From Metellina segmentata (taxonomy: Eukaryota > Arthropoda > Arachnida > Araneae > Tetragnathidae): a stretch of 64,000 nucleotides of DNA. A program made the translations under genes and the position numbers. The DNA lies in contig OX375873.1 in NCBI GenBank assembly GCA_947359465.1, positions 60,545,573 through 60,609,572 of the forward strand, in the 5' to 3' direction. Under the pieces are notes generated by a model, which saw only the letters and a program-made list of their open reading frames with translations, was not told the DNA's origin and ran no database searches. Shown here piece after piece: positions 11,606 through 22,478 of this stretch; position 1 is the first letter of the stretch; every line of letters starts with the position of its first letter.

Positions 11606-11720
11606 CAATTGTTTTTCAAATACGGTTACAGCGCTTCACCAATAAAGATTCCAAAGAATGAATTCCGAAAGGACATATGGTAGTTGATTGGTCAACACCA
11701 AATAGATCAAACACCGCCCA
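11606..11720 (-). repeat. Dispersed repeat B, fragment
   Basis: Minus-strand fragment matching the middle of repeat B: the GAATTCATTCTTTGGAAT-like and GGTAGTTGATTGGTCAACA-like blocks. It abuts repeat C at 11735. Confidence 0.45.
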
Positions 11721-11734
11721 AAAGACGATTAACT

Positions 11735-11990
11735 ACATTCTCTGTGTGTATTCTCTATACAAATCTACACCGTTTGACCAATCCACTCGAAATTTGGTAC
11801 ACTTACACATAATTAAGAACACTGCGGAAAACATAGGCTATTTCTTCCTGTCTTCAGACGAATCTGTCGCCATGAAAATTGGCTCTCTTGTAGTTCTAAA
11901 AGTGCCCATCGAAACCCCAATTTTAAAATCTAAAGTTTGTTTTCCTGTAATAAATGGACATGGACAAGGAAACACGTTCTACAAGGATTG
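11735..11990 (+). repeat. Dispersed repeat C, copy 1
   Basis: Contains the block order CTCTATACAAATCTACACCG, TTTGACCAATCCACTCGAAA, TTTGGTACACTTA, then GAACACTGCGGAAAACATAG. It is shared with 14445-14580 and 32690-32890. The class is uncertain; similar blocks occur in arthropod Helentron-like elements to my knowledge. An open frame through it (11677-12033) is not credible as a gene. Confidence 0.5.
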
Positions 11991-12122
11991 TGCATTTGAG
12001 TTAACACTGGAAAATGCCGCGGTCATATTTTAAATCCGACCAACGCGTTATTCAGCTAGTCCCTCAAAAAATTATATTCAGTCTCGTTACGAGTACGAGA
12101 GGCATTTTCTGTTGAACTAAAT

Positions 12123-12470
12123 ATGGGTGGTGAGTGTTTCCATGGTGATACGCCTTTCCTATACGTGAGGTCAATTGGCTTGTTTTTCGAATACGATTTC
12201 GGCATCTGGCCGTGGTTCAAAATTACGAGAGGTTGTCCTCGGTACTTTTCCTTCAGGATTGATCCCACATCGTCACCAATGTTTGTTCAGTGCGGCGTTA
12301 ATTCAACTACTTACCTGTCTCGAATACGATTTCAGCACTTCAACAATAGAATTTCCCAAGAATAAATTCCGAATTGATATACGATGGTTGATTCTTAAAA
12401 GAGCCAATCAAATTAAACCCTAAACGTTGCCAAAATAGCAATAATACATTATAAGGTATACCCTATATGT
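12123..12470 (-). repeat. Dispersed repeat B, copy split by SINE
   Basis: Minus-strand copy of repeat B. The outer parts match 15822-16070, for example the AAACGTTGCCAAAATAGC and AAGGTATACCCTATATGT segments. It is interrupted by a SINE fragment at 12205-12320. Confidence 0.55.
12205..12320 (+). mobile_element. SINE-A fragment with 17-bp TSD
   Basis: Carries GTGGTTCAAAATTACGAGAG, TTGTCCTCGG, the GGATTGATCCC core and an AACTACTTACCTG end. It is flanked by CGAATACGATTTCGGCA (12188-12204) and CGAATACGATTTCAGCA (12321-12337), a 17-bp duplication with one mismatch. The duplicated target is repeat B sequence, so the SINE is younger than repeat B. Confidence 0.75.
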
Positions 12471-12498
12471 ATCATGGATAGCATTTGGTAGGTTAATA

Positions 12499-12888
12499 TA
12501 ATCAATTATCAGAATTATATTATTAATATAATTATCAGAATTATATTATTAATATAATTATCAGAATTATATTATTAATATAATTATCAGAATTATATTA
12601 TTAATATAATTATAAGAAGTGTATTATTAATATAATTATCAAAATTATGTTATTAATATAATTATCAGAATTATGTTATTAATATAATTATCATAATTAT
12701 ATTATTAATATAACTATAAGAATTATATCATTAATATAACTATCAGAATTATATTATTAATGTAACTATCAAATTATATTATTAATATAACTATAAGATT
12801 GTATTATTAATATAATTATAAGAATTATATTATTAATATCATTATCAGAATCATATTATTTATACAACTATCAGTATTATATTATTAA
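12499..12888 (+). repeat. 26-bp AT minisatellite, left part
   Basis: About 15 head-to-tail copies of a 26-bp unit of the type ATAATTATCAGAATTATATT plus ATTAAT. Units near the right end carry more substitutions. The array resumes at 13525 after a Helitron insertion. Confidence 0.9.
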
Positions 12889-13524
12889 CTAGTGGGCCCG
12901 CCCCCTGCTCGCTAACGCTCGCCAACCCCCTGATGATTGCTTCGCAATCCTCATTGGTTTGCTGCGCGAACCTATGCTCGCTTCGCTCGCATCAATGAAG
13001 ACATGTGTCCTAGCAGAGGGAATTATTTACAAAATATGATATTCCAACAAAAATATTTTTTTCAAATCTAAATTTTTTTTGTTGTTTTTCAGAAAAGATA
13101 TATACAGTACCTATAGAATCAGAATTCAAATGAAAACTTTGAGCAAATTTTGACTCGAAATGTGAGCGATGCTTTGGAAATTGAATACCCAGCATGTTGT
13201 TTGTTTGTACATTTACCACTGCACTCGAGCCACCCACGCTTTTTCATTGAGTTAGCTGTCGAAAGTTGTAGTGCAAACGTCTTGTTGAACTATAAAGGCC
13301 CTGAAAAGAACCTTTTTGTAAATGGCTTCTTTGATTTCTATTGTTAACTGCAACAGCTTGACTAAAATTCATTTTTTTTGTTCAATAAAATTTTATCCGA
13401 TAACGCTATAAATTCAATTGAAGCGCGAGGCTTCGTGATAAACAAACAATTGTACAATGTTGCCAAAACGCGATAACAAATAACGTCTTTTTTGCGTGCC
13501 ACGTAAGAGAATTATATATATAGA
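12889..13524 (-). mobile_element. Helitron-1, complete non-autonomous copy
   Basis: A 636-bp element. On the minus strand it starts at TCTATATATATAATTCTCTT (13524) and ends at GGGCCCACTAG (12889). Host A precedes and host T follows it. It is co-linear with the plus-strand copy at 55296-55945. The shared sequence includes a GCGAGCGAAGCGAGCATAGG block and a GC-rich fold-back next to the CTAG end. No long ORF is present. It inserted into the AT minisatellite and split it, so both boundaries can be checked. Confidence 0.75.
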
Positions 13525-13645
13525 TGTAACTATCAAATTATATTATTAATATAATTATCAGAATTTTATTATTAATATAATTATCAGAATTATATTATTA
13601 ATATAATTATCAGAATTATATTATTAATATAATTATCAGAATTAA
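13525..13645 (+). repeat. 26-bp AT minisatellite, right part
   Basis: Between four and five further copies of the same 26-bp unit, continuing the array at 12499-12888 on the far side of the Helitron-1 insertion. Confidence 0.85.
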
Positions 13646-13647
13646 TA

Positions 13648-13850
13648 TAGCACTGGAGCAACACAACGGGCAACTGCCGATGACCAGTCAGATGACAATA
13701 TGACACCTGAACTGGCACTCCACTCTTTAAACTTCCACACCACATCAATTTGAGGACATTTAAGACCACATCAGATTTAACATGCTCCAGCTCCCACGTA
13801 CACGACTTTGCTTGGACTGACTACCGTGACTCATCGATAGCATTTGGACA
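13648..13850 (-). mobile_element. SINE-A fragment, minus
   Basis: Reverse copy with GCACTGGAGCAACACAACGG followed by the body blocks CAGATGACAATATGACACCT and TTGAGGACATTTAAGACC. The tail lies against the minisatellite and the tRNA head is lost. Confidence 0.7.
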
Positions 13851-14444
13851 GCAGAAGTAAAATCTTTTAAGATCGTGTGGTTTGTTTGCGTGTTGCATTA
13901 AAACTTCCTTGCACACTACTCTCAAGGTTTGTGGTGACCGAATTACATGTATTACTTTAGTTCAATGTACCAAAAGGTTTACATAATTTCCTCCGAAACA
14001 GTAGCGTTACCGGGATTTTATTTCTGCAAGGGAGTTCAAATTTGAAATTTTAATGCAAAATTAGGCCCTCATCGCATTTCAATTATCTTCAATTTCAAGA
14101 CTATGAGCTCTAGCAAGATTATGGAAAATACATAAAAATGACACATGGAAGTACATGAATACCTGTACATCAACAGAAACATAAAATGGTTCCACGGTGG
14201 CTAATTAGACTGGAACCATAATGAAGGTTCTAGTCTAATTCATCAGTCTCCAGTCTAATTAGTTAGATTATGTCAATAATCACTTGTACTTTCTTACTTC
14301 GTAATGGATGTTAAGTTAATTAATATTAGTTCATAAAGTAATAATTATTCAAAGAATAAAGCAACTATTACTTTATTCAAATAATAAAAAAAAAGCTGTT
14401 CGTGCATTTAAAGTATTTTATTTGTAAAAATCTATTTAAAGCAG
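13851..14444. other. No gene seen; short fold-back
   Basis: Only a small fold-back near 14200-14270 with repeated TAGTCTAATT / AATTAGACT words. No coding or repeat family identified. Confidence 0.4.
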
Positions 14445-14580
14445 TGTTGTGGTGTGTCCGTCTTTCTCGATACAAATCTACACCGTTTGGTCAATTCACG
14501 CTAAATTTGGTACAAATATTCTTTAGAACCCTGCGGGTAACGTAAGCTACATATTAAACCCCATTTGTCCTAAGTGTGTA
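14445..14580 (+). repeat. Dispersed repeat C, copy 2
   Basis: Matches repeat C through CGATACAAATCTACACCGTT, the GCTAAATTTGGTACAAAT block and CCCTGCGGGTAACGTAAGCT. Confidence 0.5.
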
Positions 14581-15009
14581 GAAGGGACTAAAAACAATTC
14601 GAAATTCCCGTAGGAATAACATTGAGGATAAAACTATTGCGGTATGCAACTCAGTTTTTTTAACAGTATTGGGGAAGAAACAACTTTTCCAATAAAATTG
14701 TTTTACCAGTATAGTTCCTAAAAACAATTTGTTCCAAAACATGATACTTAAACAATTTAAATTAAATTATAATTATGTTTGAACTGATTTATCCCCATAG
14801 TATAAATAATTTATGATTATATGATTGATGAAAGAATAATATTTTGCAATGGAACACGAGAAGCCTAAGCGAACTCATTGATTATAAAAGCTTAATTTTG
14901 CTATCTGGCAATGATAGAATTACTGCTTTATTTTAAAATTTAAATTAGAAATCCGTGTTGTGTATCTGAGTTAAGACAGCGAAATGTTGTTTAAGCCTTT
15001 CTTGTGCTT

Positions 15010-15300
15010 TATAAATATACTAGTGGTATTCTCCGGTGTTGCTCTGGTTGAATTAATTCAATGTTGATTGAAAAGTGATCGGACTAATCACTTCTCCTTC
15101 ATAAAACAATGCTAGCATCATTTAAGTGTGTGAAAAATAATTTTTAATATTTTAATTTTTCCATCGTTTCTACAATTTACTTCGGACGCAAATATATGTA
15201 CTCCATATAATATTCATCGTACTTCTGCTGTAAGAAAAACTTCAAAAGTTTTTTACTAAGGTGACTACTACAGAAGTCGATTTTGAGCAAGCACGCCAAT
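15010..15300 (+). repeat. Dispersed repeat H, copy 1
   Basis: Shares GTTGAATTAATTCAATGTTG, GAAAAGTGATC, GCTAGCATCATTTAAGTGTG and the ACAATTTACTTCGGACGCAA block with 32163-32420. It begins with a degenerate CCGGTGTTGCTCTGG word, a form often seen at Helitron/Helentron ends. Non-coding. Confidence 0.5.
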
Positions 15301-15821
15301 CAGACGACCCAAGTATTTAGTGTTAATGAATGTATTGTATTTATGAAGTGTTTTATATGTAACTTATTTGATATATAAGTTAAAAAAAAGAGAATGTGAT
15401 ACGTTAACTGTAACCATTAACAGAGAAGTGCTGTTCTATAGATATTTGTCGTGTACAGTTTTTGATTTAACCAAGAGAGCACGTTAGGCTAAGTTCAAAA
15501 AAGTTATGTTTGTGAATCGTCGGCTATCATTATAATACGATTATGAAACTTGCTAAAAAATTGACGAAAACCAAAAGAGAATGAAACACTAGTCGCATAA
15601 TTGTTTTTAAATTAACTTCTGAAATATAATATTTTATGTAAGATAATTACTGTTACTTTACCGTAGAATAGCTAAAATAAATTTATTCTACTAGCAGTTC
15701 AATACAAGTTCATTTTGTAATTCCAGTTGTTAGAATTCCAGTATTTCCAGAGGAGGATTTTTAGTGTAAGCAAAGACAGTCTGCGGAAATTTTGCTTCTA
15801 TGCAAATACACTCGCATATAC

Positions 15822-16070
15822 ACATCGGGATACCTTAAAGTGTAGTTTATCGCCTTTGGGGCAACGTTTGGGGTTTAATTTAATTATTGTTGATCAATCA
15901 ACTATCATACATCAATTTGGAATTCATTCTTAGGATATTTTACGGCGAAGTGCTGAAATCGTTTTCGAAAAACAAGCCAAGTGATTTAACGTTCGGAATA
16001 CGTACAGGAAACCCGTTCAGCCCTTAAACATTTACCTTGACATAAAAGTCTCATTGTTAAAAAATGGTTG
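15822..16070 (+). repeat. Dispersed repeat B, copy 3
   Basis: The clearest copy of repeat B: GGGATACCTTAAAGTGTAGT, TTTATCGCC, GGGGCAACGTTTGGGG, TCAACTATCATACATCAATT, then GTGCTGAAATCGTTTTCGAA. Non-coding. Confidence 0.6.
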
Positions 16071-16564
16071 ACCGACCGGCACAATCCAAATCTACCAATT
16101 TTAATATTCGATTGTATCGACATTTTATTCGTTACCAAATGTTAAGTGCATAACACAAAATTCAAAAATGTTTACTAAGAAATATTTCATCAACTCTATC
16201 TTTTTCTCTCTCTCTCTCTCTCATGTAGCAATGTAAAGTTTTTTAATGGAAACTAAATGACTTTTTTTAATGTAATTTATATTAAAAATCCTCCCTCCCC
16301 CTTTTAACCATAATTTAATCTACTTTCCTTTTTCTCACTGGCATCTTCCATTTATACTTTTATTACATTAATCTCAAAAGAGAACTTTGATGTTGAGAGC
16401 TTTTCGCAATTTGTAAAGTGAAAATTGAAAAGTTAACAGATTCAATCCGGTTTCACTCCACAACCAGTTTCTATGCTTACTTATTTTTCGGATATTGAAT
16501 ACCTCTTAAGATTACTTACTCTAAAAAAAATTGAAAAGTAAAATCTATAAACACACTTTTTCAT
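16071..16564. other. No gene seen; CT microsatellite
   Basis: A short (TC)n run at about 16203-16223 and otherwise AT-rich sequence. Nothing else recognised. Confidence 0.45.
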
Positions 16565-16715
16565 TGTGGGAGATGCGATCCAATCGCCAAGATCGAAAGC
16601 ACATGACGTCGTTAACTTGGCCCCGCCCCTCTTGAAATGAAGTATTCTGAATTCTTCCATGTAACATCAGAGGGGCTTAAGATTATTTTGAGGGAAACAG
16701 TTTCACAGTTTCTTG
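16565..16715 (+). promoter_or_regulatory. Possible promoter and noncoding first exon
   Basis: A GC-richer island contains CCAAT at 16580, a CRE-like TGACGTCG at 16604-16611 and a GC box GGCCCCGCCCC at 16619-16629. A stretch without long ORF follows and ends exactly at a strong splice donor, GTAAGT at 16716-16721. This is the layout of a promoter plus untranslated first exon on the plus strand. The next convincing plus-strand acceptor before a coding exon is at 23598, ahead of the sulfakinin start. I infer that this could be its first exon. Chance cannot be excluded. Confidence 0.35.
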
Positions 16716-16721
16716 GTAAGT

Positions 16722-17129
16722 ACATTTTCTACAATTTTCTTTAGACCAGAATTGTAAGGAATTCTTTAAAACAGTTATAAAATTTTCTAACATGTTGAAT
16801 ATTTTTAAACTTTTATTTCATAAAACAATGTGAGTCTTCATTTTCTCATGATTTATAATATAATTTTAAATATTTATTGAAACATTTATTGTTTTCCAAA
16901 CTATAAACGACGATGGCAGATTAACAAGCTACGTATTCAAAAGGACGGGAACTCTTATAAATATACTTGAAGTAACAAAATTAATTAAATGAATGCTTTA
17001 TTGATGTAAATCGAAAAAAATCGTGGACAGGACTGAGAATAGCCAAACATATTTCTAAACTAAAAATTAAATGCTCGTTTAGTATTTGGTTGCTAAAGTA
17101 AGCTAATGATTCAACTATGCGCTAAATCA
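16722..17129. other. No gene seen
   Basis: AT-rich sequence, compatible with intron if the exon ending at 16715 is real. Confidence 0.4.
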
Positions 17130-17131
17130 GC

Positions 17132-17220
17132 GGTTGGCAAACCTTTTTTGGAAAGGGCCAGATAGTAAAAATTTTCAAGCTTGTCGAGCCAGGTAGCAAA
17201 CTTGAAGATATTTGCATAGG
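17132..17220 (+). mobile_element. hAT terminal-repeat fragment
   Basis: CAGCGGTTGGCAAACC, a T run, then GGAAAGGGCCAGATAGTAAA. This matches the style of hAT (MER5/Charlie-type) termini from general knowledge. No transposase is attached and the other end was not found. Confidence 0.45.
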
Positions 17221-17580
17221 TAATTCTACTCAGAGCAACAGGGTCATTCCATTGCCAATTGTACTGTGTTAGCATTTTCTCGACTTCCTTGAAGATATAT
17301 TTGCCTATAGTTGTTCCATGCAGATTATCAAAATTTTGTCGAAAGTAGTGCGTGCAAATTTATAAGAATCAGATAACTGCAAAAGTTTGTTTCGAATGTT
17401 CACAGTCCCATTAAATGTTTCATTGGGATACACAGCAAACTTGATCAGGTACACTTGGGCGAAATTAGGCTATTTTCCCCATGATTTGAATGCATAAAGG
17501 TACTGTGTTCCTTTAATACTACTGCTTAAATTTTTAAAGCTAAAGATATATGAATGAATATTGCCGAATTATGTATTACT

Positions 17581-17917
17581 CCTTAACCTTCCAAACCCGG
17601 AAATTCTCGGCACTACAGATGCCTTCAGAAGTGTCTGATAACGCAGAAAAAAATTAATGTTCTCAGTTCTACGTTGCAATTTGGAGGGAATAGAATTTCA
17701 GATACTAAGCATCCCTCTAGGATTGTTTGAAACATTGTCTGACAATCATTGTTGTCCTTAACCTTCCAAACCCGGAAAATCTCGGCACTACAGATGCCTT
17801 CAGAAGTGTTTGATAACGCAGAAAAAAAAATTAATGTTCTCAGTTCTACGTTGGAATTTGGAAGGAATAGAATTTCAGACACTAAGCATCCCTCTAAGAT
17901 TGTTTGAAACATTGTCT
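17581..17917 (+). repeat. 175-bp tandem duplication
   Basis: Two nearly identical units begin with CCTTAACCTTCCAAACCCGG at 17581 and 17756. Each continues through CTCGGCACTACAGATGCCTT and GAATAGAATTTCAGA to GAAACATTGTCT. High identity points to a recent duplication. A minus-strand frame spans both units and repeats a 58-residue stretch, but it has no known domain. Confidence 0.85.
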
Positions 17918-18329
17918 AAAAACTTTTTTCGAAGCACTAACTCTAACTCTGAGCGCTCGGAGAGATTAAATGAATACTTATATTTCAAGATGTAAAGTTA
18001 TAAAATTCATTATTTGTTGAAATAAGCAAACTTAAATGAAAAATATTTTAGTTAATAAATATAAATTAAACATCAAATAAAAAAAATGGGAAGGAACATC
18101 TTGATCAACTTCCAAGTATGGGTGCGATGGGAATTCACAGGGTTGGTGATTAATCACAGCATTAAAAGATAGAGAGAGGTTTCCAAAGATCTTTTATGTT
18201 AGAGACATTTTCTTTCAAGATAAATATTGATGGTGGAAGTGCTTTGGCGGCCATATATGTTTCCTGTATGTATTCATTACGCGCTGTCAGTTAGCGTGTG
18301 CTGTTCACGGATCTTTTTCTACTGATTGA

Positions 18330-18362
18330 TCCGACGCCAATAGACGTTGTGTTTCTCTAGTG
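18330..18362 (+). mobile_element. SINE-A tail cut by a hAT
   Basis: A worn SINE-A tail (GATCCGACGCCAATAG, GTTGTGTTTCTCTAGTG) stops exactly where the hAT terminus CAGGGGTCAGC starts. The expected ACGTTAA continuation is missing, suggesting the hAT landed in the SINE. Confidence 0.5.
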
Positions 18363-18960
18363 CAGGGGTCAGCAAACTACGGCCCGCGGGTTAATAATGT
18401 TTTTTTACATGAAAAAATTAAAAAGAAATTAAATTACGCGTTGTAGCGCAACGGCCGATAGTCGACTTGATAAGTTGTGAAAAATGACCGCACGTGGCGC
18501 TACTGGTGGCGCATATTCGCATCCTATCGTCTACCGTCGCCATAGAACAAGTGTTGCCAGTTCTCTAAGTTATTAGCCACGAAAGGGAAACCATTTACCA
18601 ACTGTGAATTAATTAAATTATGTTTGGTTGTGGCAGCCGAAGAAATATGCCCAGAAAAAATGGATTTGTTTCGATCTGTCCGTCTTTCGGCGAGAAAAAC
18701 TGGAAGAGTTGCGGACATCGTGAGCCACATCAAGAGTCAATTAAAATACAAGACAAAAAATTTCAAGTGGTTTTCGTTGGCTCTTGATGAGTTGACAGAT
18801 ATTACTGATACTGCCCAATTGCTGCTGTTTGTTCGAGGGGTCAATACTGGATTTGATTGAACTGAATAATTAGCATATATGAATAGTCTGCATGGAACTA
18901 CTTTAGGCAAAGATATATTCAAAGAAGTCGAGAAAACGCTAATACAGTACAATTTTCAAT
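18363..18960 (+). mobile_element. hAT fragment (GTF2IRD2/ZBED-like)
   Basis: The left terminus CAGGGGTCAGCAAACTACGG is intact. From about 18624 the plus strand encodes a transposase stretch. EEICPEKMDLFRSVRLSART-type sequence is followed by WFSLALDELTDITDTAQLLL and FVRGVN. After a stop it continues as MNSLHGTTLGKDIFKEVEK-like sequence near 18880-18945. This is the central region of the hAT group that gave rise to GTF2IRD2 and ZBED5-type host proteins. The right end is missing and stops interrupt the frame, so it is a dead fragment. Confidence 0.7.
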
Positions 18961-20989
18961 AGAATCAATTTGACCGTTTTATTTTCATTTTTTTTCTTCT
19001 GACTCCCGGTACCATGAGACCAACGACTCCCATGTGAATGCCCCTATGAAATAAATGGTGCGTAAGAAGAAATAAAAGATGCTAATTGTATACCATACAC
19101 AGTACTGTACCAATCTGAGGTGTCGTAAGCCTAGTCCAGTTATCAGCAACACAAAAGCGTGTATCAAAAGTGTGGCTCTTGTCTAAATCTATGCCTCATT
19201 TCAACGAATCCGATGAAACCTCTGAGCATACTAGATCTACTGTCTATATACCACAAGAACTGCTGCTTACACAAAGTCTATCCCTTGGAGCAAATTGAAA
19301 ATATATTTTTGTTAAGTTTATCTTGTCACTATCTTAAAACTACCTCTTTCCGTACCAACATTAGCGAAAAGTAAAGCAAAATTACGTCATCCCAAGTCAC
19401 CCCTACTTAAAATAAACGAGTCCTGTTACCCCATAGCGACCGCTACATCCTAGTCTTGGTGTCTGTAACAGTTCTAGTAGTAGACAGTGTTCAGTGCTTG
19501 ATTGAGAAACTGTTCATGATCCTAATTTTAAAACCCAAATATTTTCAGCATTTTTTTTTGTTTGATTTACACCAATGTTTAAATTTCCCCATTGTACAGC
19601 TACGTTATAAATACTCCATTAAAAAGAACTGCAGTATTTTTTAAACAGTAAACAAACTACACTACTGCTTATCACATTCAACGGACCCTAAGTCCACGAG
19701 CCCAGTACCACAGTATTGGACACCTGTGCCCGTGTTAAGAACACGTAACAGGCGTTAAAAGACATTTTCTCGATATAATCCTTTACCAAAGTTACTTTAT
19801 ATGTACTGCTTTAGGCACTTCGTAAGGCATTAAATGTTAAATAAGTGTGGTTTATTTTAAAGGTTTACTCAAATTCTGGAACCAATTACATGCTATAAAA
19901 AGGGCACTTGCAGATAAAATGGGAGTGCAAAGTAGGATCAAATCATTTTGTGGACATAAGCGCAGCAATGTCTCTCATGATGATTATTCTCATGTTTGTT
20001 GAGATCACAGTATATTTAAATAATTTTGTTAAAAGTCGTAGACTAAATTTTAGAATTCTAAACTATAAAACTATGATTCTAGACCTGATAAAAAAAGGTT
20101 AATGTCCGAATTCGCTGCTATTGAGTTATGTCCGCAAATCACTGCACTGTAATGAAAATAATAACAGAAAAAAAAGTGTTCTTCCCTCAATACATTATAA
20201 AAGTATCAAAACATTAAAAATCACTTTTGTACACTGCATTAAAAATGTTAATAATTAAAGTTACTAAATAAGTGTTAAGTTACTAGCAAATGCTGCCAAA
20301 AAACTTGCAAAAATGACATAGGTTGTTTTTCTTCCAAGATACAGAAATAGAAACAATACCTAAATGTAAATGAATAATAGGAATTAAAGGAAACATAATA
20401 TGGAAATTTTCTAAAAATTGCATATATGATATCTTTATTTTCCCCGTTTTGAAGCTCCCTTCCAACCCAAAAGATTCAAGGCTTGTACCTAATAAGTGAT
20501 CACCACTGCTGAAGGGCTTAAGACCTGCAACCTTCTACCTCTACTCTAGTCTCCCCCTCAAAACGGCCCTGTACTCTTTCCCTAAATGGGGCAGAGTTTC
20601 ATTGGGATAAAACATACTCATTTAAATAAAAAAAATTGGGATTGAAGCCATTAACATTCATTAAAAGTAGCAATTATAGCAATTGAAAATTTTCTTCTTT
20701 TCTTTCATCCATTTCTGTAAGTTTTACATAGTAAATTCAATGATAAGATTTGGGAATTTTAAAATTAAAAGCAAATTTTATGCCTAACTACAAAAAAGAA
20801 ACATTTCGTTTTTCTGGCCCTAAACATTAAACTCTTTGATGCATTAAAAAACCTTAAAGAAACAGATGAAAATATCAGTCAAATTGGCAGAAAAAAATTC
20901 AAAACAATGAAAAAAGATTAAAGTATAACCAATAAGACTTCACGAAGTTTTAATCTAAAGAAGTGTCGTTACTTTGAAGGTTTTCAGGA
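18961..20989. other. No gene seen, ~2 kb
   Basis: Low in recognisable repeats compared with its flanks. Short open frames (for example 19456-19644 and 19908-20102) have no motif. It could be intron of the sulfakinin gene if the first exon near 16.6 kb is real. Confidence 0.4.
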
Positions 20990-21165
20990 GGCGGGCGCGG
21001 TAACCCAGGTGGTAGATCCACGAAATACCAACCGGTAGGTAGTTAATTAACGTCATACATAAGCAACATAACGGACTATCGGCGACAGTCCAGCATCAAT
21101 CCCGAAGGAATGATCCAAGGACAACGATTTTGAACCATGGTTTTGGATGACGAGAACAACGCCTG
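20990..21165 (-). mobile_element. SINE-A copy, head fragment plus minus-strand tail
   Basis: A plus-oriented tRNA-like head fragment (GCGGTAACCCAGGTGGTAGA) at 20998 directly abuts a minus-oriented SINE tail. The tail starts GGTAGGTAGTTAATTAACGT and continues through GCAACATAACGGACTATCGG. A plus-oriented copy follows at 21170, making an inverted arrangement. Confidence 0.6.
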
Positions 21166-21169
21166 GAAT

Positions 21170-21432
21170 TAGCAACCGCGAGCTTTAGATTCGAATCAAC
21201 CAAAGAAGTACGTGGCGGCTAGTAGACGTTGAATCTGTCATGGCCTCAAATGTCAACACGTTGACGTGGTGTGAAAGTGTGGAGTAGGGGGATGTCAGTT
21301 CAGGTGTTGACCTCGTCATCTGACCGAGGTTCAAAATTACGAAGTCTTCTCAGAACAAATCCTTCGGAATTGATTCCTGACCGTGCTTAATAGTCAGTTG
21401 TGCTGCTACAGTGCGACGTTAAACAAAAACTT
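21170..21432 (+). mobile_element. SINE-A body and tail
   Basis: Carries the B-box-like GATTCGAATC word, the body block GTGTTGACCTCGTCATCTGA, GAGGTTCAAAATTACGAAG and the end GTGCGACGTTAAAC...CTTACCTACC. Much of the head is lost or replaced by the inverted copy to its left. Confidence 0.7.
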
Positions 21433-22105
21433 ACCTACCATAACGAATATTTTGTGCCTGGGACTTTTTAGCGTACAGCTGAAAACTAATGAAAGATCAC
21501 ATTTCCAAAACAATGAGTGGGTATTTCATAATTTTGGAACATTTTCCAATAGATGCGATGTTAAACAAATATAAATAGAAATTGCAACTCAGCAATCAGC
21601 TTAGAGAGAACTTTAGCAAATATAATGCGCGGAATGGCTACAGATACTGTAATTCAGTGTCTTCTAAAAAAATTGTTCTATCGAGTAAAAGTAGAACTCG
21701 AAAAGAAAGCTTTTGACGTTAGCAGTGAAAACCCAGGAAGACTTAGTTAACTGGCTTGTAATTTAAAACAAGTAAACAAATGGAATTCTAGTTTAGAATA
21801 CGAAAATTTCAACTTCCCAACTACCAGGGTTGGGTCGTTACTTGTTCAAATGTAACTTGTACACAATTGCAATTACTTTTCGTAAAAAATAACGAATTAC
21901 CTGTAAAATTACTACGTTTCAATAGTAACACATTACAATTGCAGTTACTTTGAAGATTACATTTCACGACAAAATTCCATGTTTAAAATTGTTTCTAAAG
22001 TAATGTAGGAATAAATAAACGAAAGATTTTTTATCAACTTTACTACATCGTTGTAAGAAAATCTATTTATTGTGATACAGTAAAAGCTGCATCTCAAAAT
22101 TTTTG

Positions 22106-22345
22106 TCACTTACGCGGCTGCCATTGGGTCGGACACAAACAGCCAGAACAAAACAATCTTTCAACAGTCGCACTGACTGGCAAGGGAGTATTGTATTTTA
22201 CAAACATGCCTTTTACTGTAGGTAGAGAACAGAATGCGGACAAATTACAATCTATGTTTTGAAAATAAGTGGATACCTCAAAATCGGCAGAAGGATGTCT
22301 AGTTTTCACTGTCTCAAAAAATTCATCGTCACTGCTAGATGAATG
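22106..22345 (-). pseudogene. hAT transposase C-terminal domain remnant
   Basis: The minus strand encodes an acidic SSDDEFFETVK stretch, then MFVKYNTPLPVSATVERLF and a short remainder. This is the hAT dimerisation motif, in which an [I/V]KYNTPLPSSA.VERLFS block is typical. The frame breaks after the block and the catalytic part was displaced by the inserted element at 22479. It belongs to the transposon at 21825-23548. Confidence 0.75.
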
Positions 22346-22478
22346 TTAGTCATCATCAGTACAATCAGTAGAAAAGGCTTCATTTTTGTGAGCACAATAT
22401 TTCTCTTCTACGATTCGTTTGATATTTTCTCTTTGAAGAAATGCGTTGACAGTATCCCAATCAGAATTAGTTATGACA

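Noticed and set aside
11677..12033. 118-codon plus-strand ORF
   Set aside because: It runs through dispersed repeats B and C, which are non-coding in their other copies.
12499..13645. CRISPR array
   Set aside because: The regular repeats are a simple AT minisatellite without unique spacers, in a eukaryotic genome.
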